The notes beneath the pieces are model-generated. The model saw only the letters and a list, made by a program, of their open reading frames with translations, searched no databases and had not been told where the DNA came from. The position numbers and the translations under genes were made by a program. Of a stretch of DNA of 64,000 bases, positions 1 to 11,408 are shown piece by piece (within the stretch, counting starts at the first letter, position 1; every line of letters begins with the position of its first letter). This DNA is from Ipomoea triloba (taxonomy: Eukaryota > Streptophyta > Magnoliopsida > Solanales > Convolvulaceae), in the NCBI RefSeq assembly GCF_003576645.1, contig NC_044916.1:34798880-34862879 (forward strand). The letters run 5' to 3'.

Positions 1-554
1 TTATTTTTTTTTTTGGGGAGGGAGTAGACAATGAAGAGTAGTGATAGGCGTAGATGATGGCGGTTAGTGATGACTTGAATTATTGATTAAAATCAAAATT
101 CATTATTCTCAAGTTATGGATACAATGAAAATTATAGATTGAAGTCGTTAGACTAGTTGAATGTGTAAGAAGATTATATTTGGCAGTGGATATTATCTGA
201 TTGACTTTACATTTGTATGGTTTATTTGGAAAATGTTATATGTTCACTTTTATGAGGTCGAAAACACGTAGAAAAAATTATGTGAAAATGATGCCTCTTC
301 ATTGTTATTGAATGGTTTGTTCACTTCGAATGAACTGAATGCTTATCTAATGTCAGTAATGTGGACACCAAATCTATGGGATTCAGAGTATCAGTATAGT
401 TGAGACATAAATATAGTTGGGCTTAAAAACGGAGAATTGCCCAAGTGTATAAATCTGTACAATTGGGCTATTGGATAAACAGCCCGACCCAACTGTCTAC
501 TTAACAAGGGCCTAAGTGTACAAATCTGTAAATTGGGCTTCATGGACAATAACA
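1..554. other. Non-genic left flank
   Basis: AT-rich sequence beginning with a T-run and a short G-rich stretch. I see no gene, splice-site series or recognisable repeat. The short open frames here have no family resemblance and AT-biased composition. Confidence 0.5.
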
Positions 555-1266
555 TGCAAATTATACTGTGCACATAGCAATGTGCGCCACGTACCTAAAC
601 GACGTCGTTTTGAGCATTGTAAACTAATCGTCCGTTTTTTTTGGAAATCACGTTTCCCGTTTTGGCCGGTCTTTGTATTTATGTTAATATTCTGTGTATT
701 CCAGGCAATCATTCTGTGTATTCTAGGCAACCGTTCTGTGTATTATAGGCAACCGTTCTGTGTATTCATGTTAGTAACACATGTTGTGATGTGTTTGTGT
801 ATTCGAATGTTTAGGAAGATGAGTTCTGTGTATTTTGTGTAAATATTATGTGTATTCATGTTATTAACACAGGTTGTGATGTGTTTGTGCATTCGAATGT
901 TAGGAGGATGAGTTCTGTGTATTTTGCGTCAATATTCTATGTATTATGGGCAAACATTATGTGTATTCTAGGCAAACGTTCTGTGTATTCTATATAATAA
1001 TTATGTGTATTATAGATAATGAATTCTCTGGAGTCATTCGCGTCCACTAACATCTGTGTATTTTGTGTCAATATTCTGTGTATTCTGGGCAAACATTCTG
1101 TGTATTCTAGGCAAACGTTCTGTGTATTATAGATAATGATTATGTGTATTATAGATAATGAATTCCCTGAGTCATTCGCGTTCGCGTCTACTAACACCGA
1201 AACGACGTCGTTTTATGTACGTGGTGCACATTACTATGTGCACCGTGGTGTAGGGTATAACAATTG
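555..1266. mobile_element. Mutator-like MITE with GACGTC-palindrome ends
   Basis: Long imperfect terminal inverted repeats are visible. The left end (about 558-613) runs TTATACTGTGCAC, then a GTGC..CACGTAC block, then AAACGACGTCGTTT. The right end (about 1196-1262) is its reverse complement and ends in GGGTATAAC. The left end lacks about 12 bases that the right end and the copy at 31042-31126 keep. The interior has no coding capacity and is filled with a degenerate minisatellite. I found no clear target duplication for this copy, so the outer boundaries are approximate. The Mutator assignment rests on the 9-bp target duplication around the related copy at 40038-40213. Confidence 0.7.
690..1190 (+). 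repeat. Degenerate minisatellite inside the MITE
   Basis: A phrase close to TTCTGTGTATTCTAGGCAAA recurs about every 20-24 bases in variable form, interspersed with two copies of a longer block (about 770-830 and 855-915) containing ACACA.GTTGTGATGTGTTTGTG and TTCGAATGTTAGGA.GATGAG. A further pair of blocks (about 1015-1055 and 1150-1185) shares ATAGATAATGAATTC.CTG and GTCATTCGCGT. The array accounts for the unusual open frames on both strands here. Confidence 0.75.
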
Positions 1267-1606
1267 TAGAAACGTAAGATTAAATAAAGCATGTCAAATA
1301 AAGCATGTCAGGTAATGGATTTATAGCTCGGCACAGGTAGCTTAGTCAGTTCTTAGGTGATAGATTGTGGATAAAGATACATAACCAAACTTGGAAAACT
1401 GCAGTTTAGTAATTACACTCAATATGGTACATGGGTTCCTTTTAGGTATTAGGATTTGATTCTCAACCACCTAATGGATCACTGAATCATCATAATTTAA
1501 TAAGCCTAAGTTATTATGTCTACCCACACCACTTGCATGCCACACGCACGTAGCACGTATGATGCACTTACGTTGCATCATGCATGCACAAATTTGAATG
1601 AATTTA

Positions 1607-1908
1607 GGGTGTGTTTGGTTGGTGGGTTTAGACATAAGGAATGTGTATGAAAGTGATTGTTTGTGTTTGGTTGATAGGTTTTATGAATGCTACTATGGGT
1701 TTGGAATACCCCATTAATGACAAAACCCATACCCTTATTAAATAAGAGTTTCATCTCCCTTCCTTTTTTTTTTCCTCAACTATTAATAATCATTCCCATT
1801 CCACCCAATTACCAAACATGTTAAATACTTTCACCAAAACCCATTACCATTACCAAGTATTTAATACCCATTCCGATTCCGATTCTCATGTGCGAACCAA
1901 ACGCACCC
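1607..1908. mobile_element. Tourist-like (PIF/Harbinger) MITE
   Basis: The element starts GGGTGTGTTTGGTT and ends with the reverse complement of GGGTGCGTTTGGTT. It is flanked by the trinucleotide TTA on both sides (1604-1606 and 1909-1911), the standard PIF/Harbinger target duplication. It is 302 bp and non-coding. Subterminal sequences are weakly repeated inside (a second TTTGGTTGATAGG near 1667). Confidence 0.75.
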
Positions 1909-1911
1909 TTA

Positions 1912-2357
1912 TATTATAGTACTAATAACTTGATCGGTGTGACTACTATACAATATGAATTGGACTTGACCTAGATCCATTATCAACATGTTTGGTCTTT
2001 GATATGTTGATCCTGCATTTTAAATACCTACAGATTTTAATGATTTAGTTATAAAAAAAAAGTATTGATAAACTAAATACATATGAATTTCAGGGGTTTA
2101 CTTAAAATTTTTTCATATGTAAATTTTATTTTTCTCGTATTGATTAGATCCATCTTTGAAACAATAGGTTGTTGGAACAGTGAAAGAGTGGTTAAGGAAG
2201 GAAGAAAATGGAAGAATTATGGGCATGCAGCTCCGTATTGAATATCATGGTCATCAATGAAAGGTGCCAATAGACAATAGGTTTGTTAGAACTATATATG
2301 TTTGACAAAGACAATAATAATGAAGGTGAAGGAGACATAGTTTTGTGTATATTTATT
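1912..2357. other. Non-genic spacer
   Basis: AT-rich sequence between a MITE and a SINE. I see no gene or clear repeat. Confidence 0.4.
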
Positions 2358-2551
2358 TATTTTTTTTTTTTAGTAAATTTATAGGGTCTTTCTCTCCGTC
2401 CGTTTAACGGTCCGGGGTCCACCCACGTTGCTCCGAGAGGCACAGGAGCTGGTCCAAGGGAATCGTCACTTACGGGAATTGAATCCGGGTTCTCCCGAAA
2501 TTCCTCCCCATAAAGAGAGCTCACTTGTCACTTGAACTATCCCGTTGGGTT
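2358..2551 (-). mobile_element. tRNA-derived SINE, family A
   Basis: Read on the minus strand it begins AACCCAACGGGATAGTTCAA (pol III A-box-like), has a B-box-like GGATTCAATTCC about 60 bases later, and ends in an A-rich tail (the T-run at about 2361-2371 on the plus strand). It shares its start, the GAGCTCTCT block and the GTTAAACGGACGGAGAGAAA segment with the shorter copy at 17898-18041. I found no convincing target duplication. Confidence 0.7.
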
Positions 2552-2875
2552 AAAGATAAGGAAGATGGAGAGGAAAGGTAGTGGGCAAGTGGGGTGGCTT
2601 ATTTGGAGGTATCATTTATGATTCCGCCAAGATTGCTGGGGCACCATGGCGCATGCTTCAATTCGGCTCCACGTACTATAACCACTTGCTTTCGATGCTG
2701 TCCGTTGTGTACGATTTTGGGTTTGACCATTTCCGGCACTCCACCTCAGATAGACGTGTCTAATTAAAACTTTAATATGAAAATGATATGTGTACTCCGA
2801 TGGTGTATCTAAAACTCCTATTCTATGTCTTGATTTTATTGAAGTAAGATAAATAAGGCAGGATAATCATAGTCA

Positions 2876-3098
2876 AGTTGATCAAACTGATGACTTGCTA
2901 ATTACAAGGTTATAAGTTTAACCTTGCATGAAAGACTTTTTGGCTTTCTTGGTTTGAGCGCTATGAGCAACCTAAATTGGATTATCTCATTGTGGTCTTT
3001 TGTTGAGGTCACAAGACATGGTTTACCCAGTAGTGCACATACATTCTCGAGTAGTAGTTGCGGGTTCTATTATCACTCAAAAGAAAAAAAAAAAAACT
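2876..3098 (+). mobile_element. SINE, family B
   Basis: On the plus strand, an A-box-like ACTGATGACTTGCTAATTAC is followed by a B-box-like GGTTATAAGTTTAACC, then a body containing CATTGTGGTCTTTTGTTGAGG and a 3' end TTGCGGGTTCTATTATCACTC followed by an A-rich run at 3079-3098. Body and 3' end recur in decayed form near 53520-53625 and 61880-61985. The tRNA origin is inferred from the two boxes. Confidence 0.55.
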
Positions 3099-4538
3099 TG
3101 CCTAATTTTGTTCTAGATCAACCCGAGCATATTACATTTTATAGAGGATTGCACGATATCCCTAAGGTCCCCTACCACTCTTGTCCTAAAAATTAGTGGA
3201 AGAGGTAAATCGCGGGATGTGCTTGAACTGGCCTGGGCCACATGCCTTTAAATGCTTTTACACAAATACCCACAACAAAATAAATAAAAACTATCAATTT
3301 ATTTTGAGTTGATCAACGACTAGTTAAAATATGCTCGGGGTCTTGTTAGCGGTTTTATTATAAGTCAATTTAAGATTTTATAGCAGGACCCCCACCCCTC
3401 CCCTCTATATATATAGGCATCTAGCTAGGCTGGTGTTTCTTACAACGTTTAATATGTGTTTGGTTCATGCTGCCAATATTGGTTGTCAACAACCCTTTTT
3501 TTCTTCTTACACTTAAAATACTTCAAAATGAGAACTAAATATTGCCTTTTAAAGAAAAAAATGTAAGTTAAAAGTAGGCGCAATTATAAGTACGTTGTCG
3601 AAAATATACTTAATTGTTAACCCTCATTAAATTAAGGTAGTAAGGCTTTAAGTCGTGGTAGCAAAATAAATAGTCCACAATATTCGATCTAAGAGCATAT
3701 TATATTGTTATGGTGGTAACATGGCATGTCGGAGGGTTGCCTTATTAGCTGATGAAGTTGAATCTCCAAGTTATTGGTTCTGGTGACCATATATATAGTA
3801 CGTACTATTTCTGAACTTGTATTAGTATTCAATGTATGCTGAAATGGTTACATGCATTTCATGTACTATTTAATATATATATGACGATTAGTTTAATGAA
3901 TGTTTTAATGATTATTGTTTTTTTATAAGTACCTTCAACTTTAAACTATAATTAATTTTTGTTTAAGTAAAGTGATTAATGTTGTACCGTGTGTATGTGT
4001 GTGTGTCTATATATATAAATTTGATAGAAAGATTAACCACATTTTATTTAAATTTAAAAATCTTATATTCTTATTGTGCTTTTAAATCTGATATAGAAGC
4101 ATATCAAACTCGATCATGTGACAATTAGAAAGATAGATTCAAATTAGAGACCTCACTTTTGAGACTAACATCCCAATTAAGAACAAATATGTAATTTCTT
4201 GACAACTTTATTAACCGGTGATGGAGAGAATCGGGAATCCTATGATGCGGTAATAGTAGTTTTTTTGCAACTTTCTCAATCAATCCCTCTAAGGCTCTAA
4301 CATTTGCCACTGTCCTTGAGGCCAAAATCAAATGCTCTCCTTTTATATTGCGTTAGTGCTCTTCTTATGGTCTCGCACATGTGAAAACTGAATCAGACTA
4401 AGATTTTTTGAACAACTTACCTCTCCACCCATACCACAAGCCTAGCAAGCATTCTCAATAGCTATATTGTTCTTGTTTTGAGGAAATAAGGCATACTATG
4501 GTTGATTTGGGTGCTTCATTGTACATTTTTCGTTAAGG
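3099..4538. other. Non-genic spacer
   Basis: AT-rich DNA with short TA and TG microsatellite patches (about 3871-3882, 3990-4016). I see no gene, convincing RNA gene or clear transposon ends. A short minus-strand frame at 4125-4331 has no recognisable motif. Confidence 0.4.
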
Positions 4539-4670
4539 TTATTCAGTGACCGATTGAGAACGAGCCGCCCTTGTCAAAGCATGAGCCACCTGATTCACTG
4601 ATTGAAAAATATATTTAAAAGGCACTGCTTCAAAGTGTCGTTGAAAATCTCAATACTCATTGATAACATA
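4539..4670 (-). pseudogene. LINE RNase H tail, remnant
   Basis: On the minus strand a frame ending at the TAA at 4539-4541 encodes a stretch with SVNQVAHALTRAARS. This matches the pattern near the end of plant LINE RNase H domains (R-S/E-x-N-x-x-A-H-x-L-A/T-R). An in-frame stop lies at about 4661. Only the last 40 or so residues are recognisable, so this is a fragment of an old insertion. The call rests on pattern recognition of a short segment. Confidence 0.5.
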
Positions 4671-4884
4671 TCCTGTCAATGTTAAAATATTAATTATATT
4701 AAAAATATTATTTTAAAATAATAGTATATAATGTTTTTTTAATTCATATTATATTAAAAGTATAGTTGATAATTTGAGTAATGATTATGGTATGATTAAT
4801 ATTATTAAAGTAAGAATTTTAGATATGATAAATTACCAAATATAATTATGGCAACATTTAATTAAAATCTAAATAAAATCAAAC

Positions 4885-5160
4885 TTTTTTTTTTGAAGGT
4901 AAATGTAGCTATTCCATTAATTCATAACATAAAACGTTTACATCAACGATCAATGAAATGGTAAACCATTCCTTACAGTCAGACATAAAAACAACTTTTC
5001 TAACTATGCTAAAGAAAACTTGAATCGCTGACAGTTTCATAACTAGGAAGCGATGTTCCTTCAAGGAGCTTAAAGCTTCATCAAAGATCTGGGTCTTCGT
5101 CATCATTCTTTTTTGCTTGCCCATGATAAGATCAACACTTGCCGAACCCAAACTAAACGA
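4885..5160 (-). pseudogene. 5'-truncated LINE 3' end
   Basis: The minus-strand frame ends at a TAG (4909-4911), followed by about 14 bases and an A10 tail (T-run 4885-4894 on the plus strand). Its C-terminal part, VRKVVFMSDCKEWF, lines up with the end of the larger LINE at 7954 (KQSVSMSDRMEWF), with the same short 3' UTR and poly-A layout. Upstream residues are not clearly alignable. I read it as the decayed end of another LINE of the same clade. Confidence 0.5.
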
Positions 5161-7259
5161 TTTATGCTAATGATAATGAAAAGCTCGTGAAAGTAACGAG
5201 AGGAAAAAAACCCGTGAAAGTAACGAAAGGAAAACACAATAATAGAGAAAATAAAAAGTGGTAAAGACAAAGTAGGGTTGGGAGTTCAAGACTACAAACA
5301 CAAACCCCAATACCTACCTACTATTATTTTATTCAAAGGGAAAGAAAACGGGAGAAGAAGATCTGTGGCAGTGGTCGGAGGCGAACGGAGCTGCGACGGT
5401 AGTCGCGGCGGAAGAAGAGCGAGAGCAAACGTAGAAGGTGACCAAAACCGCCGGCTCAAAGCTCCATTAGAGCTCCGGCCGGAGGCCGGCGGTGGAAGCC
5501 GAAGTTGAGCAGCAGAGAAAGGCTTTTGGTTTTAGAGAGAAAATGGACGCAACATTGATAAAATCAAACTTATTTCTTATATTATTCCAATATATAATGT
5601 CTACATATATTATTACTATTGAATAATATAAGCAAAGATATTGTGTATGCATGTGCATGGTAATAATAATGAAAACAACATATATATAACATAAGTTATA
5701 ATGATAGGGGTATTTTTGTCCAAAAATTGTATAATATAACTCTTATAGCATAATTTTCTTAAAAAATGGACATAAATAAGAAATATAATCCAACTTATTA
5801 TATTTTTAGATATATTTAAAAAAAAAACATCACGGTAGGTTCCAGCGTGTACTAATACTCATAATTGAATTAATGTATAAATCAAAGTGTGGTGAGCTGA
5901 ATATTCTACAACTAACTATCTGAGAATGGACAAATAAATGGCTTTTAGCAACGTGGGAGAGGAAGACCCACAAGACATGCCGCGGAATTCATTCAACATT
6001 ATAATGCAACTGTAATGGCTTAAAGTCTTAAACTAACCTTAATTGGTCAACCAACTCAAGTACTAACCACTCTATGTGGTCACCTCATCATTAACCCAGG
6101 TTAATTTTCGGCTGTACAGTGTTGTACCATTTATATTTTCCCAAATTATAAACAATATAATCTTAGCTTCACATTTCACATGAATCAAAAATTATAATCC
6201 ATTATTGGCCAATTCCTCTCTTCTCTATGAAAAGGGAATAAAAACTATAATAATTCATAGTAAATCTACTAAATCACCTATGAATTCATACACAATAGCT
6301 TCACAAATATTAATAAGCTCATTCTAAATATTAGTAAGCTCATTATAAATTTAGTCATGTCATTTTTAACAAAAAACAAGTTAAATTTTACCGATTCATC
6401 AATAGTCATTAGAAAGAGTTAATTTATTTTAGTGTGAAATTGTTAATACCAAATTTTTATTTTTGATCCTAATTATCTACAATACCCTTCTTTATTATTA
6501 CCCTTTTATCATAAGTTGAAAATATTGATTTTAGTTGCGGGTTCCCTCATCACTAAAAAAAATATTGATTTTAATTATATTAAAAATAATTAATTATATT
6601 TTATATTGATTAATTTTAATATTTAAAAGTTACATTAATCATTTACTTATTTTAATTTTTAGATTGAACATTAGTTTAGTCGTGCAATACATGTATTATA
6701 ATTATCTTTTAAAAATAAGTGAAAAAAAGAAATGATTAATTACTATGTAGTGTGATGACACACCTGTTATCATTCTAAATGGATAGCCATAGTATCGTAT
6801 CCCACCGGTGGGGATATTCTTTGGGATGAAGAGGGATTAAGAAATATATAGAACTAAGTGATAAAAACAAAAATAAAGAAATGGAGTTGACTAATAATTG
6901 GTAAACCCATGTCTGCGCCCATGCTTGTACATAACGCAAATTAAATACACAGAACTTGTATTTTCTGACGATCAATTGCCCAATGCAAGTACATATGGGC
7001 AAAGGATGAATGAGCATATCCAGCGATCGGCGCCGTAAATACGGGCACTGTTCTACGCGCAGCTGTCCACGTTGGCTCCCGTGGCGCAGTCTCTTACTCC
7101 CCGCCGCCTTCTCCGCCGGAATTCAATTCTCTTCGGGGTGACCCCCGGAGCTCCTCCTTCACGTTTTTCGTGCAGTGCTCTCCATATAAATCCATTATTT
7201 TTTCGTTGACTTAATTATGCATTTGAAAAAATAGGGAAAATATTTATTTAATCTAATTA
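5161..7259. other. Non-genic spacer with two GC-rich islands
   Basis: Mostly AT-rich. Two islands stand out: about 5340-5530, rich in CGGCGG and CCGG, and about 7021-7190, rich in CGCCGCC and CTCCGCCGG. Each looks like coding or promoter DNA, but I could not recognise a protein in any frame. They may be remnants of genes or of elements carrying gene fragments. A truncated family-B SINE 3' end (TTGCGGGTTCCCTCATCACT followed by A) lies at about 6536-6561. Confidence 0.4.
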
Positions 7260-7268
7260 ATTAAGTTT

Positions 7269-7702
7269 GGGTAACACTTGTGTGAGACCGTCTCACGGAT
7301 CCTTATTCGTGAGACGGGTCGGGTCGAGTCAAAGCACCATGCAAATGTCATACTTATATGTGCAAATCTCACACTTATATGCTCAAATATAACACTAATA
7401 AAAATACAATTTTTGTTACTTATAAGAGAAAAAGTAATACATTTTTCATAATAAGTAATGTTGACAAGTGCCTCCCACTTATAAGGGCAAATATAATACT
7501 TTTGAGGAAAAATGTAATACTTTTAAATCGAAATGTAAAACTATTGTATTTTCCCTTAAAAGTATTACATTTACCCTAATAAGCAACAAAAATTTTATTC
7601 CTGATTAGTATTACATTTGAGCATATAAGTGTTACATTTGCATCTTGACCCGACCCGACCCGACCCGTCTCATGGTGAGACGGTCTCACACAAGTTTTTG
7701 CC
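7269..7702. mobile_element. Mutator-like MITE with 9-bp target duplication
   Basis: Terminal inverted repeats pair ACTTGTGTGAGACCGTCTCA at 7276 with its complement ending near 7695. The subterminal parts (GTGAGACGGGTCGGGTCGAG at about 7309 and the GACCCGACCCGACCCG run at about 7647-7668) are also complementary. The element is bracketed by the 9-bp direct repeat ATTAAGTTT at 7260-7268 and 7703-7711, the length typical of Mutator-superfamily insertions. It is 434 bp and non-coding; internally it repeats ATAAGTGTTACATTTG-like segments in both orientations, so a long foldback can form. Confidence 0.85.
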
Positions 7703-7953
7703 ATTAAGTTTAGGTTTGCATATAATAAATTCCGCTGATAGGGAAAATTCTTCGTTTACATTTGATCCGTTCCGGTCACACCCAGCCCAATTCGATCTGC
7801 AACATAGATCCCTGTGGCTATGTTGAACTTCACTACTCTACCCAACACATATCATCTTGTAGGTACGCTCCACGTGTCATTATTATTTGTCTCATCAGAG
7901 TGGACCTTGTGGTTTTAAAATGTGTTTTTTTTTTTTGAGAACAGAAAGATATA

Positions 7954-8871
7954 TTAATTCAAATCCAAAGTAAGAGCATTACAAATGATAGTGGGAGGGG
8001 TTGAGAACCACTCCATACGATCAGACATAGAAACAGACTGCTTAGCTAATAAATGAGATGCCTGATTCGCAGATCGCCTAGAGAACGATAAACTAATATG
8101 AGCAAACGTGCTCATTAAGTTTTTAATATCAGCTAAAATTAAATGAAAAGAGGAGTCACCCAAGGTCGACTTGAGACCTTGCACAACTAAAAGAGAGTCA
8201 GTCTCAACATTGATATTGTCAAAGTTGTTGGATTTAAGCCAACTGAGTGATTCCCTAATCGCTACTGCCTCAGCTTCCTTAGCATTATAAATTCCTCTCC
8301 AGCGGAGTCCACGTGCTGCTACAAATTGACCATGATTATTCCTCAAGACACACCCAAACCCTATGTTTCCAGTATGCTTATCGATTGCTGCATCAACATT
8401 CAACTTTAGAAATCCTTCCTGAGGTTTAGTCCATTTGACAGGCTCAGTAATATCTTTCTTCACCTTAACATGGTCCTTAGTAACCACGTCTGTCCAATCT
8501 TTGTAGTAGGTCCGAGCACTTCGGACTGTGGCTTCTACAGAATCAAGAGCTTGATTGTTCCAGATGATATTGTTTCTCATAGACCAGATTTTCCAACATA
8601 TAATGTAAACAATGCAGACTTGGTAGTTGGTTATGGAAGAAGCAACGTGAATTAACCAATCATTGAAGCAGTTAATGTTTCTGGGCAGGGGCTGGACACC
8701 TACGAGATTCCAGCATGCCTTTGCATATTTGCAGCTCACGAAAATATGGAAGATTGATTCTTCTCCATCTGAACAAAGTGAGCATCTGTCACTGCAATTC
8801 ACCTTTCTCTGGATTAACAAATCCTTTGTCGGAAGACTATTTGTGCATGCTTGCCATAGAAAAGTTTTCAC
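7954..8871 (-). pseudogene. LINE ORF2: zinc-binding and RNase H part
   Basis: This is the C-terminal part of LINE ORF2. It opens with a zf-RVT region (WQACTNSLPTKDLL, then a Cys/His cluster C-S-L-C..H-I-F..C), followed by an RNase H fold. Likely catalytic acids lie in LNVDAAID, the Glu-rich EAEAVAIRESL helix and VETDSLLVV; the histidine-containing tail follows. It lies in exactly the same frame as the reverse transcriptase and is separated from it only by the TAA at 8959-8961. The methionine at 8871 is not a natural start. RNase H removes RNA from the RNA:DNA hybrid during target-primed reverse transcription. Confidence 0.85.
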
Positions 8872-8958
8872 CTTTGGAGGGAGTTTACACTGCCAGAAAT
8901 TACTCCACAGCTGAACATCTTCATCTCTTAAATGTTGACTGATGACTTTGTAACAGCT

Positions 8959-11367
8959 TTAAACTGAGAATTTACCATCAGACTCAGGGCCCCAAGTGAT
9001 TTTGTCTTGAGCTTGCGACTTGGGCATGGGAATCCTTAATATCAAGTCTGCATCCCTCTGGTTAAACACCAATCTGATCGCTTCCTCGTCCCAATTCAGA
9101 TCATTTGGGTCAATAAGGTCTGCCACCTTTGCATTCTCCATAAGGGGGAAGGGATGAGATGTCATTTTCGGATTATTTGGATCGGGAAGCCAATTATCCT
9201 GCCACACACGAACTTGATTACCATTTCCAATCCTCCACCTAACATGCTTACGTATGATTTCCTGGGTTGAACACAAGCTGCTCCAAATATAAGAAGGGTT
9301 AGTACCAAGTTTAGCTTGAAGAAAATTGGTATTTGGGTAGTACCTAGCCTTGTAGATTTTTGTGACAAGGGCATCAGGATTCTGCATTAGTTTCCATGCC
9401 TGTTTGGAGAGTAAAGCTAGGTTAAAGTGATAAAGGTTCCTGAAACCGAGACCACCCCACTTCTTGGGTATACAAAGAGTATTCCAAGCCTTCCAATTTA
9501 TGCCTCTATTGACTCTCCCACCACCCTTCCACCAATAAGAGTTCATCACGGTCTCCACTTCTTTAATCAGCCCCTTTGGTAGCAAGAAAACCCCCATAGC
9601 ATACGTAGGAAGAGCTTGAAGAACTGTTTTCAAAAGGATTTCCCGACCAGCTCTAGATAGGAACCTTTGGTTCCATCCCTGAATGCGATTGACAATCTTT
9701 GATTTTATGAAATTCAGAATCTGCTTCTTGTTTTTCCCCATTATCATAGGTAGGCCAAGGTAGTTACTAGAGCTAGAGTTGCATTGAACACCCATGATGT
9801 CACACACTCTGCCCTTAACACTCTCTTCCACATTTGCACTGAAACCCATAACAGATTTATCCCTATTGATACTTTGTCCCGATGCATTTTCATAAGCTTG
9901 GAGAATATGCTTCAAATTATTAGCTTCATGAGCATTAGCTTTGAAGAAAATATAGCTATCATCTGCAAAAAATAGGTGGCTGACGGATGGTGCATTCCTT
10001 GCAACTGAGATGCCATGAAGCTTCCCTCCTTTCTCATATTCCCGCAACATTGCGCTGAAGCCCTCTGCCACAAGGATAAACAAGTAAGGGGATATGGGGT
10101 CCCCTTGTCGAAGTCCCCTTTCTGGTTTTATGGGGCCTATTTCATCCCCATTGTTTAAGACAAAATATTCCACAGAAGATACACATTCCATCACCAATGA
10201 GACCCATCGCTCCTCAAAACCAAACTTAAGCAAGATATTACGGAGTAATGGCCATTCCAGTCTGTCGTATGCTTTACTCATGTCCAATTTTAGGGCTGCA
10301 TATCCATCCTTGCCCTGTGTTTTCCTTTTCAAATAATGCTGCATTTCAAACGCAATCATTATGTTGTCAGTAATTAACCTGCCAGGCACAAAAGCACTTT
10401 GGGTGTCACAAATAATACTGTCAAGTAGGACTTTCAACCTATTTGCAAGGGCCTCTGCAAGGATTTTATAAGCAACAGTGCACAAGGCAATAGGTCTGAG
10501 ATCAGCCAAATTTTCTGGATTCTGTTTTTTGGGAATTAGAACAATTTGGGTTGTATTGATACCTTTTGGCAACTTTCCAGATTCTAAAAATTCATTGCAG
10601 TAAAGGACCAAGCTTTCATCGAGAATATCCCAATAGCTTTGAAAAAAACCAGGGTTAAATCCATCAAACCCCGGGCTTTTATCAGGATGCATTCCAAACA
10701 CTGCCTTCTTGATTTCACTACTAGAGAATTTCCTCATCAAGTTTCTGTTTTGGGCAATGGTAACTTTCTGCTCAATACAATTAAGGACAGGAATTTGATT
10801 TCCAGCCGAACTAGTGAATAAAGTAGTGAAATAGTTCCTAACCAAGGTATTGAGTTCAGGACCTTGCATAATCCAATCACCACTTTGATTTCGGAGCCTT
10901 TGAATCGTGTTGTTCCTCCTCCTCTGCTTGACTGCATTATGGAAGAACTTTGTGTTGTTATCACCTCCTTTATACCAGAACACCTTGGCCTTTTGTTTCC
11001 AGAATTGATTTTGTTTGTCAAGTAGGTTAATGAATGATTTCTGAGCTTGTGAGAACTCCCATATGCCACAACCATCAGTCCTATTTCTGAGATAGCACAT
11101 TTTCCTTCTGAAGTGTTCGATTTGGGGTTGCAAATTTTTATTGTAATCCTTGCCCCACTTCCAAATAGTATGGCTACAAACCTCAAATCTAGAGCATAAA
11201 TTGAGGCCTTCAGAGAGATTCCAGGATTGAATAACAATCTCTCTGCACTGATTTTCCTTTAGCCAATAATTCTCAAATTTAAATCTCCTGCAATGTCTAG
11301 CCTGAAGTGATGGTGAAGGCCAGATGACAAGAGGTAAGTGATCACTACATGGGGCTTCCAAGGACAC
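8959..11367 (-). pseudogene. LINE ORF2: reverse transcriptase part
   Basis: The frame carries the RT domain of a plant L1 LINE: the block RPIALCTVAYKI, the palm motif GLRQGDPISPYLF, and the catalytic FADDS box (about 9957-9974). A thumb/linker region with WNQRFLSRAGREILLK follows. The same frame is open upstream of the methionine at 11367, through residues WIREKLDRILVNGDW up to the 11-bp duplication at 11477-11498. The frame ends at TAA 8959-8961, where the next codons continue the protein without a shift, so this is a single nonsense change. As annotated it cannot give a full ORF2 protein without readthrough. Confidence 0.9.
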
Positions 11368-11408
11368 AGCCTTAGCTTCTTCGAAACAATCAATCCAATC
11401 ACCATTAA

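Noticed and set aside
516..842. 108-residue open frame
   Set aside because: It lies in the MITE end and its minisatellite; composition follows the repeat.
2581..2763. 60-residue open frame beginning with GTG, with fairly protein-like composition
   Set aside because: It starts without ATG, has no domain I recognise, and no splice-site-linked neighbours. Kept only as a possible remnant.
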